DNA of 10,914 bases from DASPJR01 sp035628505. Lineage in GTDB: Bacteria > Planctomycetota > SZUA-567 > H5-PLA8. The stretch is taken from the NCBI GenBank assembly GCA_035628505.1, contig DASPJR010000196.1, forward strand, positions 1-10,914. The letters are read 5' to 3'. A program made the position numbers and the translations under genes. The notes below the pieces were generated by a model. The model saw only the letters and a program-made list of their open reading frames with translations, ran no database searches and had not been told where the DNA came from. This document shows positions 1-6,236 of the stretch, one piece after another (the stretch's first letter is position 1; the number at the start of each line of letters is the position of its first letter).

Positions 1-679
1 GCTCGCCGAGCTGCTGTGGAAGCTGCTCGTAGTTCGCCGTCCACCACAGCACCGTCTTGTTGGCGACTTCAGGCGCCTGCGATCCGCGACGCACCGGGAA
101 GCTGAAGTTCTGTCCCGTCAAATTCGAGATCTGCTGATCCAGCGTCGCCACATACTGAACCTGGTACGGCGGAATCGTCGGGAACGCGGCGCTATAGAAT
201 GCTTCGACAAGATACTTCAACACGCGCTGCCCGCCCCACACTCCCAGGAGCCGCGCCGAGTGCGTTCGGACGCTCGGCAGCTCATGATAAAGACCCCATT
301 CAATAAGCGCCGCCAATCCCACGTCGCCGGCCTGGCGCAGCGTCTCTTCAGCCTTGCTGCGTTCGAGCGCCGCATCCATGCGCAGATTGTTGATTGCTTG
401 CTGCAGCGGCGTCGCCTCCGCAGCCGTCTGCGGGATCGGCAACTGGACCTGCAGCGCCGGAGCCGCGCCCTCTGCTGCGGTCTGGATCGGCTGCTCGCGT
501 TCGAACGAGACGGGTATCCCGGTGTTCGGATCGAGTTGGTCTTCACGTGCCACGCCGACCGTCGTCTCGACCCGCCGAGGGAAAGCTTCGCCGCGCACGA
601 CGACCGGCGGCCCGGATGTCTCAGCATTCGCAACCGCTCCCACGAGCGCGAGCGCCAATGCTATATGCACGTATTTCAT
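1..679 (-). CDS. Exported protein of unknown function, 3' end cut off by window edge
   Basis: The minus-strand frame is open from the ATG at 677-679 to the left edge, giving about 226 codons with no stop. A good ribosome binding site (GGAGGAAA, about 684-692) sits 5-7 bases before this ATG and fixes the start. The first ~18 residues (MKYVHIALALVGAVANA) look like a short signal peptide with an ANA cleavage site, so the protein is probably periplasmic or secreted. A Pro/Ala/Gln-rich stretch follows (about 60-95), then a helical segment (about 95-160) with a HEAT-like pattern (GLAALIEWG, SVRTHSARLLGVWGGQ), then a Gln/aromatic-rich part (LWWTANYEQLPQQ) at the edge. I do not recognise the family. 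The HEAT-like reading is weak and comes from helix periodicity only. It is divergent from the reductase gene at 907, with about 230 bases between them. Confidence 0.8.
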   Translation of the reverse strand, partial: MKYVHIALALALVGAVANAETSGPPVVVRGEAFPRRVETTVGVAREDQLDPNTGIPVSFEREQPIQTAAEGAAPALQVQLPIPQTAAEATPLQQAINNLRMDAALERSKAEETLRQAGDVGLAALIEWGLYHELPSVRTHSARLLGVWGGQRVLKYLVEAFYSAAFPTIPPYQVQYVATLDQQISNLTGQNFSFPVRRGSQAPEVANKTVLWWTANYEQLPQQLGE

Positions 680-906
680 AGCCTTTCCTCCGGTCGATCG
701 CGTCACGACAATCTCGACGCATCCGGAGCTAACGGCGCATAGAATATGCCGGAACTCGTGTTCAATACGCGGCTGCGCAAACTAAAGTTTGACGCCACAT
801 AACTGGAAGCGCGGCGCCGATCTGTTACGATTTTCCGCTCGCGCAGACACACGCTTCGACGTCTGCTCGCACCCAAAAGCACTTTGGCAGGGGAACGGCG
901 GTCACC

Positions 907-2568
907 ATGGCCAGTCACGAAGAAGAAGTCAAACGCGTCCGGATTATCCCGGATATCAACGAACTCGCGGCCGCGGGCTTCGAGAAGATCAGCAAGGACG
1001 ACTTCGCGCGCCTGAAGTGGGTCGGCTTCTACAAGCAGCGCCAGGCGCCGTACTTCATGGTCCGCATCAAGATCTCCGGCGGCCTGATCTCGCTGGACCA
1101 GCTTGCGGCCGTTTCGCGCATGGCCATGGAGATGGGCAACGGCGTCGATCATCTCTCCACGCGCCAGGACATCGAGCTACACGGCGTCACGATTCAATCC
1201 GCGCCGAAGATGATGGCCGATCTCGCCAAGGTCGGCCTCACGACCAAAGGCGCCTGCGGCGATACCGTGCGCAACATCTGCGGCGTCCCTTGCGCAGAGG
1301 TCTGCCCTCACGAAGTCTACAACATCGAGCCGATCCGGAAGTACCTGTACGACCACTTCCTCGCCGACGACTCGGTTCTGAACCTGCCGCGCAAGTTCAA
1401 GATCAAGCTCTCCGGCTGCTTGCGCCATCCCGGGCAGTACGCGATCAACGACATCGGCATGTTCCCGTCAAAGAACGCCGCGCGCGTCGCCGCGGAAGGC
1501 CCCGGCTTCGAATTCTGGGTCGGCGGCGGACTCGGCGCGGTGCCGATCCTGGCCACGAAACTGTCGGACTACATTCCGGCGAGCGAAATTCCTGCCGCGT
1601 GCGCTGCCACCGTTGAGACGCATCGCCTGTATGGCAACCGCGACAGCCGCACGAACGCTCGCCTGAAGTTCGTGCTCAAGAAGTGGGGCGTCGAAAAGTA
1701 CCGCCAGATCTGGCAGGTCCATTTCGAAGAGTATCTCGAGAAGCTCGGCCGCGTTCAGTTTGATCTGAAGCCGCACGCCACCGAGGTCTGGGCTCCGGCG
1801 CTGGGCGCCCCCTTCTATAAGCAGAAGAAGAAGGGGTTGTACGGCGTCGAAGTGATGGTGCCGCTCGGCGACGCGCGCGCTGAAGACGTGCTGTCGCTCG
1901 TGGGATTCTGCCGCAAGCACAACGCCCAGGTCCGCATCACGCAGGGCCAGAACCTGCACGTCCAGAACCTGACCGAAGCCGCCGCACGTGAGCTGCAGCC
2001 GCTGATCCAGTACTACGGCTGGTCGCTGCAGGACGCGGAAAAGTCGCCGAACGTCGTCGCCTGCGTGGGCCTCGATGAATGCGTCAAGGCCGTCTATTAC
2101 ACGAAGGCGCCGGCGAAGCAGATCACCAGCATGCTGACGTCCGATTCGCGCGGCATCCCCAAGGGCCTGACGATTCACTTCTCCGGCTGCCCGAACAACT
2201 GCGGCCAGAATTCATCAGCCGCGATCGGCTTCATGGGCGCGACGCGCCCCGGCGGCTGGCAGAAGATCGGCGTCTACTCGCTCTACCTCGGCGGCTCGTT
2301 TGAAGGCAACGGCGCCGTCGGGAAGATGGTCGCCGCGGGCATCAACCCCGACAGCCTGCCGCGAGTCATCAAGGGTCTCGTCGATGCCTATCACGAAGAC
2401 CGCAAGATCGCCGCGGACTCAGAACAGAGCACGGGCGAAGACTTTTCGGTCTGGGCGAGGACGCTGGCGAAAGACCGCCTGGTGAAGATCCTGAAAGCCG
2501 CGGACAGCGGGGCAGTCGGGACGCAAGGCCCGGCGCAGGCAGCGGCCGCTGGAGCGGCGGGGTCGTAG
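907..2568 (+). CDS. Ferredoxin-type nitrite/sulfite reductase (siroheme, [4Fe-4S])
   Basis: This is a complete 553-residue member of the siroheme nitrite/sulfite reductase family, the usual length for the ferredoxin-dependent enzymes. The family catalyses six-electron reduction of sulfite to sulfide or nitrite to ammonia in the cytoplasm. The N-terminal half carries the ferrodoxin-like repeat with STRQDIELHG (84-93) and GACGDTVRN (116-123). The C-terminal half carries the cluster/siroheme ligands as CX5C (C386, C392) and CX3C in SGCPNNCGQ (C428, C432), all intact. A cysteine-rich stretch follows the first half motif (C117, C125, C129, C133), which is unusual. The start ATG is supported by AGGGGAA at 889-895, about 11 bases upstream, and by conserved-looking sequence from residue ~10. 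The last ~20 residues are a Gly/Ala-rich tail of no clear role. No nitrate transport, nitrate reductase or cysteine genes are in view, so I cannot choose between sulfite (sir-like) and nitrite (nirA-like) as substrate. Confidence 0.95.
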   Translation: MASHEEEVKRVRIIPDINELAAAGFEKISKDDFARLKWVGFYKQRQAPYFMVRIKISGGLISLDQLAAVSRMAMEMGNGVDHLSTRQDIELHGVTIQSAPKMMADLAKVGLTTKGACGDTVRNICGVPCAEVCPHEVYNIEPIRKYLYDHFLADDSVLNLPRKFKIKLSGCLRHPGQYAINDIGMFPSKNAARVAAEGPGFEFWVGGGLGAVPILATKLSDYIPASEIPAACAATVETHRLYGNRDSRTNARLKFVLKKWGVEKYRQIWQVHFEEYLEKLGRVQFDLKPHATEVWAPALGAPFYKQKKKGLYGVEVMVPLGDARAEDVLSLVGFCRKHNAQVRITQGQNLHVQNLTEAAARELQPLIQYYGWSLQDAEKSPNVVACVGLDECVKAVYYTKAPAKQITSMLTSDSRGIPKGLTIHFSGCPNNCGQNSSAAIGFMGATRPGGWQKIGVYSLYLGGSFEGNGAVGKMVAAGINPDSLPRVIKGLVDAYHEDRKIAADSEQSTGEDFSVWARTLAKDRLVKILKAADSGAVGTQGPAQAAAAGAAGS

Positions 2569-2871
2569 GCGCTCGTTCCCCGTAGTATACAACGCTTGAG
2601 AAGTGAGTTATGGTAAGTCGATTTTAGGGCAGATCGAAAGAAAATCTCGCTTCATCTTCAACCCGTTTCAGTTCAATGGGTTACAGAGACGGAAGCGCGT
2701 AAAAATTTTCGACTCTGGTGATACTCTGGTCTAACTCTAATCTACTCTGGTATATACCAGAGTAGATCAACTGGCGCGCGGCTCACCGAAATGGCTGTCG
2801 ACGATGTGCCACTGCGGCCGTCTGCAGCAGTGCTTTGTGGTGTGTTGTTCGGCCAATCGCTTCACGGATAG
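2569..2871. other. Intergenic stretch with operator-like palindrome array
   Basis: There is no credible gene in these ~300 bases. They hold a weak AACCC/GGGTT inverted pair around 2659-2682, an A/T-rich run near 2700-2710, and the ACTCTGGT array with its 28-bp palindrome, described separately. No clear rho-independent terminator for the upstream reductase gene was seen. From about 2780 the sequence becomes GC-rich and leads into the transposase remnant. Confidence 0.6.
2712..2767. repeat. Array of four ACTCTGGT sites including a 28-bp perfect palindrome
   Basis: ACTCTGGT occurs in direct orientation at 2712-2719, 2723-2730 and 2744-2751, and inverted (ACCAGAGT) at 2756-2763. Start-to-start distances are 11, 21 and 12 bases, close to one, two and one helical turns. 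The last two copies form a perfect 28-bp palindrome with no loop at 2740-2767, with arms ATCTACTCTGGTAT and ATACCAGAGTAGAT. This layout is typical of cooperative binding of a dimeric DNA-binding protein, either a repressor operator or a set of transposase end sites. No regulator gene is adjacent. The next plus-strand feature is a transposase remnant, so the gene once controlled may be lost. Confidence 0.7.
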
Positions 2872-3294
2872 ATGTTCAATATCGGACGGTTGCTTCAAAG
2901 TATCGGCAGGCGAATCGTAGAATCATCGCGCCTCGCACTGGCTACAACAGCCGCAGCCAGTGGCACCAGGCAGTTCAATGGGAAGGCGGAGAGATTCTTC
3001 AAAACTTTTAGACTGTGGCAGCGGCTGACGCTCTTTGCTCGCAGGGAGGATTGGATTCAGCGCAGGCTCGACGTCTATCGGGATTGGTACAACATCCAGC
3101 GTCCCATGTGGCTGCATGGCGGTCGCACGCCGCAAGAAGTCTGGTCGGGTATCACGCTGCCGCAAACTACGAAGATGCTGGAGCGCGATCCGATTAAGCC
3201 CGCGGTCGATGTTGCGCGCGTCAATTTTCGTGGCGACTTCCATCTGCCAACGTTGTCCATTCAGATCATCGACTCGGTCGAACTGGTCGCGTGA
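2872..3294 (+). pseudogene. C-terminal remnant of a DDE (rve-type integrase core) transposase
   Basis: An open frame of 140 codons runs from an ATG at 2872, but only residues ~34-140 look like transposase. They start at RQFNGKAERFFKTFRLW, where NGxxER is the segment holding the third catalytic acid (E40) of the rve/DDE fold. WIQRRLDVYRDWYN and GRTPQEVW follow, as seen after the catalytic core in IS481-like or similar transposases, and the tail contains VNFRGDFHLP. The first two catalytic aspartates and the helix-turn-helix are missing, so the gene is 5'-truncated and cannot be active. The leading ~33 residues are low-complexity (LALATTAAAS) and are probably not original. A 16-base stretch at the break (2953-2968) recurs at 6086-6101. 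No strong Shine-Dalgarno precedes 2872, so I treat this as a relic and not an expressed gene. The exact IS family is uncertain. Confidence 0.75.
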
Positions 3295-3479
3295 CAAAAT
3301 TCTCGTTTCTTGGCTTCGCTCTTTTACAATTCGCCCGTCCGTTGCTCCAACTGCGCAGAGATACTCTGTCCGCTCGGTCCTGCTGCACGTGCGTGCAAAG
3401 TGAAATCAACCCGCGCTCATTTTTAGATGCGACGCTTCACAATCTCTTGGGCCGCTACACATGGTCGCTATACCGGCAT

Positions 3480-4076
3480 CTAGTTAGGCTTTTGCACTCC
3501 GTATTTTGCACCAAACTCCTCTAAGGTCCGATAGTCGTTGTCGCTAAGCGTGCCCCTATTTATTAGGTCCTTCCATAGACGCTGTGCTATGTCCACGATG
3601 CCTCGAATTCTTGCAGATTTTATCAACGCCCTCGCAATAAAATATCGGGCCGTATCAGTTGCCGCACGAGAATATAACTCTTCAACCACACCATTACTCA
3701 CGTACTCCTTTTCCGTCACCAATGGCGCAACGTTCGCCTGATCCAAAATGTCCCAGTTCCGTACAACCATCTCTTCCAACTGTGCCGCTGACCAGAACTC
3801 CAACGCTATTGTCCATAGCCGCTTGATAAAGTAAGGCTTCTCTGACGCGAGACAAAATACTGCTACCAGGAATGCGTCGGAGGCTCCACCCCTCTTACTC
3901 ACGTTTTGATGTGCCTTAATTTGCGAAATAAGCTCTTCCTCGCGATTATCGATTGCAGCTTTGAACGCCTTCAACACAATCGCGAAATCAATCTCTAACC
4001 AGTCTCTACAAGCAATAGGCAAATCGGCTAACCGCTTTACTTGCCATTCTGCGAACTCTTCGCCCTGATTGCTCAT
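3480..4076 (-). CDS. Unknown all-helical cytosolic protein, second gene of a two-gene unit
   Basis: The gene encodes 198 residues. The ATG at 4074-4076 is preceded by a strong GGAGG at 4086-4090 with a 9-base spacer, so the start is well supported. The protein has no signal peptide or membrane segment and appears almost entirely alpha-helical and rich in Trp/Glu/Lys (EEFAEWQVKRLADLP, FIKRLWTIALEFWSAAQLEEM, ARYFIARALIKSARIR). I do not recognise the family. It begins 24 bases after the stop of the upstream minus-strand gene, so the two are very likely co-transcribed. Both are visibly A/T-richer than the flanking genes, suggesting transfer from elsewhere. Its position straight after a membrane protein with a polymorphic-toxin-like C-terminal domain would suit an immunity or partner protein, but that is inference from arrangement only. 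Confidence 0.8.
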   Translation of the reverse strand: MSNQGEEFAEWQVKRLADLPIACRDWLEIDFAIVLKAFKAAIDNREEELISQIKAHQNVSKRGGASDAFLVAVFCLASEKPYFIKRLWTIALEFWSAAQLEEMVVRNWDILDQANVAPLVTEKEYVSNGVVEELYSRAATDTARYFIARALIKSARIRGIVDIAQRLWKDLINRGTLSDNDYRTLEEFGAKYGVQKPN

Positions 4077-4100
4077 GAAGCAGCCCCTCCAAAATCCACA

Positions 4101-4760
4101 CTAATCCTCCGTTATGATCCTAATGTCGTCAACCTCAAGCCCCACCTCCTTTAACCGCTGCTTCATTATCTCTTTAAATACCGGAATCTCAGATGGAGAC
4201 AATGGATTCTGACGCATGATGTGACCAGACTTCGTGGTGATGAGCGCCCGATTTCCAGTAATAATAATCTCTCCTGCCGCTAAGACCTTCTCTCCTAGCA
4301 TGAGTAATCCTGCGTGTCCTAAGCGAGTCGTAGATACCACAATCTGCTTAGACGTCGTAAGAATAAAGTCAAATGTAACCGGCCCATTGATGCCTCGCGC
4401 CTTAATTTCCTGAAGCAACTGCGACAGGCTCATGCGGGGGGATTTGCCGGTTATGCTCAGTTCATTTTGAATTGTCTTTTGCAACTGTTCCATTTGAATC
4501 TCGGTTAACCCAGGTTTCTTCGCGTTGTTCTGGGAGTTTTCGAGAATTGCATTTCCACGAAGTTGCATCTCACCCGGCGGCGCTGCCGGTGTCGGATCAG
4601 GAGGCACCTCCTTAGTATTAACTACACGCCGAATTCCTCGTACTCCACCGAGGAACGCTCCAAACGTCACCAAATTAAACGCAAAGTACGCCCAATCAGC
4701 GCCGTCCATACTGCCGATATTCGCAAGGAATTGAATTAAGTAGTATATCGTCAGCAACAA
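4101..4760 (-). CDS. Membrane protein with SGHI-motif C-terminal domain; native 5' end probably lost
   Basis: From a TTG at 4758-4760 the frame encodes 219 residues. One or two hydrophobic helices (about 2-15 and 24-42) are followed by a Pro-rich/polar linker (50-105) and a compact C-terminal domain (about 108-219). That domain contains LGHAGLLMLGEKVLAAGEI (147-165) and ITTKSGHI (174-181), then a charged helix. The pattern GHxxLL..G..V.AAGEI.I......SGH resembles the C-terminal module of some secreted or polymorphic-toxin-type proteins (from memory, unverified). The frame continues upstream without ATG, GTG or TTG for 20 hydrophobic codons (including IIKIAAIVGA) up to the edge of an 81-bp repeat at 4822. 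The true start was therefore probably removed; TTG 4758 or 4755, the latter with AGGGG 5 bases ahead, may serve now. It lies upstream of, and is likely co-transcribed with, the gene ending at 3480. Confidence 0.7.
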   Translation of the reverse strand: MLLTIYYLIQFLANIGSMDGADWAYFAFNLVTFGAFLGGVRGIRRVVNTKEVPPDPTPAAPPGEMQLRGNAILENSQNNAKKPGLTEIQMEQLQKTIQNELSITGKSPRMSLSQLLQEIKARGINGPVTFDFILTTSKQIVVSTTRLGHAGLLMLGEKVLAAGEIIITGNRALITTKSGHIMRQNPLSPSEIPVFKEIMKQRLKEVGLEVDDIRIITED

Positions 4761-4821
4761 AGCCCCTACAATAGCCGCTATTTTTATGATGCCAGCCCCC
4801 AGCGTTGCAATTGCAATGAGA

Positions 4822-4902
4822 GGCGGGTGGCATTAGTTTAACGCTCCGATCGCGGCTTGCGTCCGTTCGGGTGCCATGTGTCTGGGGCTGTTTCCAGACG
4901 CA
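4822..4902 (-). repeat. 81-bp palindromic repeat (REP-like), copy A
   Basis: Read on the minus strand it starts TGCGTCTGG and ends CCACCCGCC. It aligns without gaps to copy B (8 differences over 81 positions by eye) and to copy C. The first 26 bases form a hairpin with a TGCGTCTGG arm, an ~8-base loop and a CCAGACACA arm (one G-to-A change breaks a pair). It lies downstream of the RAYT gene and is inverted relative to copy B, so the two bracket the RAYT. Its inner end abuts the 5' part of the membrane-protein gene. Confidence 0.85.
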
Positions 4903-4992
4903 TGCTCGGCGCGTCCGATAAACCAGCCGCTCCCGCCTTGTCACGACACTTCCCGATCAACCTGATCCCGAACGCTGGGGCCGATCAACGCT

Positions 4993-5550
4993 TCATCCCA
5001 TTCGTCGATCACGAGCGGCGCAATCATTCAGGACCAGCCATTTGAAACTCGAAAAGCGCCACTGTTCAGGCGATTTCACCAACCGCCGCTTCACCGGATT
5101 CCAGTGGCAGTACTCTGCCTTCTCGACCGCCTTCTTCATGTTCCACACGTTCAGATCGTGCCCGCCTCCCCGCTGCCAGAAGCGGTAGCCGCTCTTGCCC
5201 GCACGATTCGTCACCTTCAGTTTTTCCAGCAGCGGAGATTGTTGCTTTTTCAGTTCCTTGACGACGAGGCGGCTGGACGCGAGTTTGAAGTCGTGTTCGT
5301 AAGCTGAGAGATCGTATTCCGCGTGGCGCGGCTTCAGCAAGAGATGGATGTGTTCAGGCATGAAGACGTAAGCCCAGAGCGCGACTGCGTGCTTGTCACA
5401 CGCGGCCCGGATCGCCTGCGCCAGGCACAGGCGCCACGCATCGTTGGTCAGAAGCGGAAGCCGTCTGAAAGTGGAACACGTCAGGAAATGAGCGTGGCCT
5501 TCGATGTTGTATTTCTTGTTCTGCTTGCGGTGAGGAGGATTTACGGACAT
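4993..5550 (-). CDS. REP-associated tyrosine transposase (RAYT, Y1/TnpA-REP family)
   Basis: This is a complete 185-residue Y1 (HUH) transposase of the RAYT type. These enzymes bind and cut single-stranded REP hairpins through a tyrosine and are thought to drive REP spread. HUH motif: the segment WAYVFMPEHIHLLLKP has H67 and H69. The catalytic tyrosine is Y147 in EKAEYCHWNPVKRRLV, at the position of the Y before the conserved NPV; SPEQWRFSSF follows as in other RAYTs. The length is normal, so the enzyme may be active. The start ATG at 5548-5550 has only a weak ribosome binding site; no better in-frame start is seen upstream. Inverted copies of an 81-bp hairpin repeat lie 90 bp downstream and 44 bp upstream, the expected layout for a RAYT and its cognate repeats. 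About 49 bp of its own coding sequence recurs at 5675. Confidence 0.92.
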   Translation of the reverse strand: MSVNPPHRKQNKKYNIEGHAHFLTCSTFRRLPLLTNDAWRLCLAQAIRAACDKHAVALWAYVFMPEHIHLLLKPRHAEYDLSAYEHDFKLASSRLVVKELKKQQSPLLEKLKVTNRAGKSGYRFWQRGGGHDLNVWNMKKAVEKAEYCHWNPVKRRLVKSPEQWRFSSFKWLVLNDCAARDRRMG

Positions 5551-5594
5551 AGGCTTGCAAGGTTAGGCGCGCGATCGTGGAATGCAACGCGCCC

Positions 5595-5675
5595 TGCGTC
5601 TGGAAACTGCCCCAGACGCATGGCACCCGAACGGACGCAAGCTGCGATCGGGGGGCCAAACTGATGCCACCCGCC
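5595..5675 (+). repeat. 81-bp palindromic repeat (REP-like), copy B
   Basis: It begins with a perfect 9-bp hairpin: TGCGTCTGG at 5595-5603, loop 5604-5611, CCAGACGCA at 5612-5620. A conserved tail follows with GGCACCCGAACGGACGCAAG and CGATCG, ending CCACCCGCC. It lies 44 bp upstream of the RAYT start and is inverted relative to copy A. A RAYT-derived fragment is fused to its 3' end. Confidence 0.88.
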
Positions 5676-5723
5676 AGCGGAGATTGTTGCTTTTTCAGTT
5701 CCTTGACCACGAGGCGGCTGGAC
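5675..5723 (-). pseudogene. 49-bp stray fragment of the RAYT gene
   Basis: Bases 5675-5723 match 5230-5278 inside the RAYT gene at 48 of 49 positions (one G/C difference). On the minus strand they encode part of the VKELKKQQSPL region. The fragment begins exactly where repeat copy B ends and has no further RAYT similarity beyond 5723. It is either the last trace of a second RAYT copy or a by-product of strand switching during repeat movement. Confidence 0.85.
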
Positions 5724-5754
5724 CTCGCCCTAGTGCCAGCTTCCCGCAGTGTCT

Positions 5755-5873
5755 GGCTGAAGCCCCTCTTCTTCGGGTAAGCCGGCTGAAGCCGGCTGCT
5801 GTATTATCCTTTGTCCGCCCACCCCACCTGAAGGTGGGGGCAAACAACATCTTGAAGCCTGCTGAAGCAGGCT
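5755..5873. repeat. Cluster of CTGAAG-centred short hairpins with differing stems
   Basis: Three 18-bp units are each 8-bp arm, GA, 8-bp arm with perfect pairing: AGCCGGCT-GA-AGCCGGCT (5780-5797), CCCCACCT-GA-AGGTGGGG (5822-5839) and AGCCTGCT-GA-AGCAGGCT (5856-5873). A shorter GGCT-GA-AGCC lies at 5755-5764. All share the centre CTGAAG, while the outer stem bases differ and change in pairs, so pairing is preserved. This is a second palindrome family unrelated to the 81-bp repeat. Its role is unknown; no U-tract follows, so these are not typical terminators. Confidence 0.8.
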
Positions 5874-5977
5874 GGCCGCTCAAGCAAGTCTCAGCCAATG
5901 AATGAATACGAGGATCGCCGTTAATCAACGCTTCGCGACAAGTCAACAATGCCAGCCGTTCGCAACGCGTCTCGGAA

Positions 5978-6058
5978 TGCGTCTGAATACTGCCCCAGAC
6001 GCATGGCACGCGAACGGACTCAAGCCGCGATCGGAGCGTCAGACCGATGCCGTCGCGC
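5978..6058 (+). repeat. 81-bp palindromic repeat (REP-like), copy C (diverged)
   Basis: It aligns gap-free with copies A and B through GATGCC but differs more, mainly in the last ~10 bases and the loop (GAATACTGCC). The TGCGTCTG/CAGACGCA stem is kept. It has the same orientation as copy B, about 300 bp further right, with no RAYT of its own, so it resembles a solo REP element. Confidence 0.78.
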
Positions 6059-6209
6059 CCTTCTCGAAAACACGCCGCGAGCACTGCAGCCAGTGGCACC
6101 AAACCAAACGTTAGTATAACGTAGATAGCATGTGATGATAAAGCCCGGGCAGAGTACTGCGACCTTCTGGTTGCGAGTCACCGAGCACCATCCTCAAGTA
6201 TTTAAAACC

Positions 6210-6225
6210 GTTCCTAGATAGGAAC
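6210..6225. repeat. Perfect palindrome GTTCCTA-GA-TAGGAAC
   Basis: Two 7-bp arms flank GA, ending 11 bases before the ATG at 6237. It could be an operator or a leader hairpin for that gene; its GA centre also recalls the hairpin family at 5755-5873, although the flanking centre bases differ. No function can be assigned. Confidence 0.5.
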
Positions 6226-6236
6226 TGAGAAGCCAA

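Larger units (their letters stand above)
5551..6236. other. Gene-free repeat cluster between RAYT and next gene
   Basis: About 690 bases with no convincing gene. In order they hold REP copy B, a RAYT-derived fragment, a run of CTGAAG-centred hairpins, REP copy C, a perfect ACGTTA/TAACGT inverted repeat at 6108-6122, and a GTTCCTA-GA-TAGGAAC palindrome at 6210-6225. Short open frames here cross the repeats and lack ribosome binding sites. Confidence 0.7.

Noticed and set aside
217..633. Arg-rich minus frame and two plus frames in the first 700 bases
   Set aside because: The real minus-strand frame (1-679) has a signal peptide, a ribosome binding site and normal composition; the others are its shadows.
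789..831. TTGACG and TACGAT as a promoter for the reductase
   Set aside because: The spacing between them (over 30 bases) is far too long, and neither has a good partner.
789..1616. 275-codon plus-strand open frame overlapping the reductase start
   Set aside because: Very Arg-rich, a frame-shifted reading of the reductase gene.
1468..2178. 236-codon open frame antisense to the reductase gene
   Set aside because: A shadow of a GC-rich gene; the plus-strand product is an unmistakable conserved enzyme, and the antisense protein is Arg/Leu-rich with no motif.
5755..5873. A CRISPR array or a terminator
   Set aside because: Units are self-complementary, differ in sequence, have no uniform spacers, and no U-tract follows the stems.
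5582..6102. Short plus and minus frames through the repeat cluster
   Set aside because: They read through REP copies and hairpins, have no ribosome binding sites, and their products only restate repeat sequence.
6108..6122. ACGTTA-GTA-TAACGT inverted repeat as an operator
   Set aside because: A perfect but short inverted repeat far from any supported start; listed only as part of the repeat cluster.
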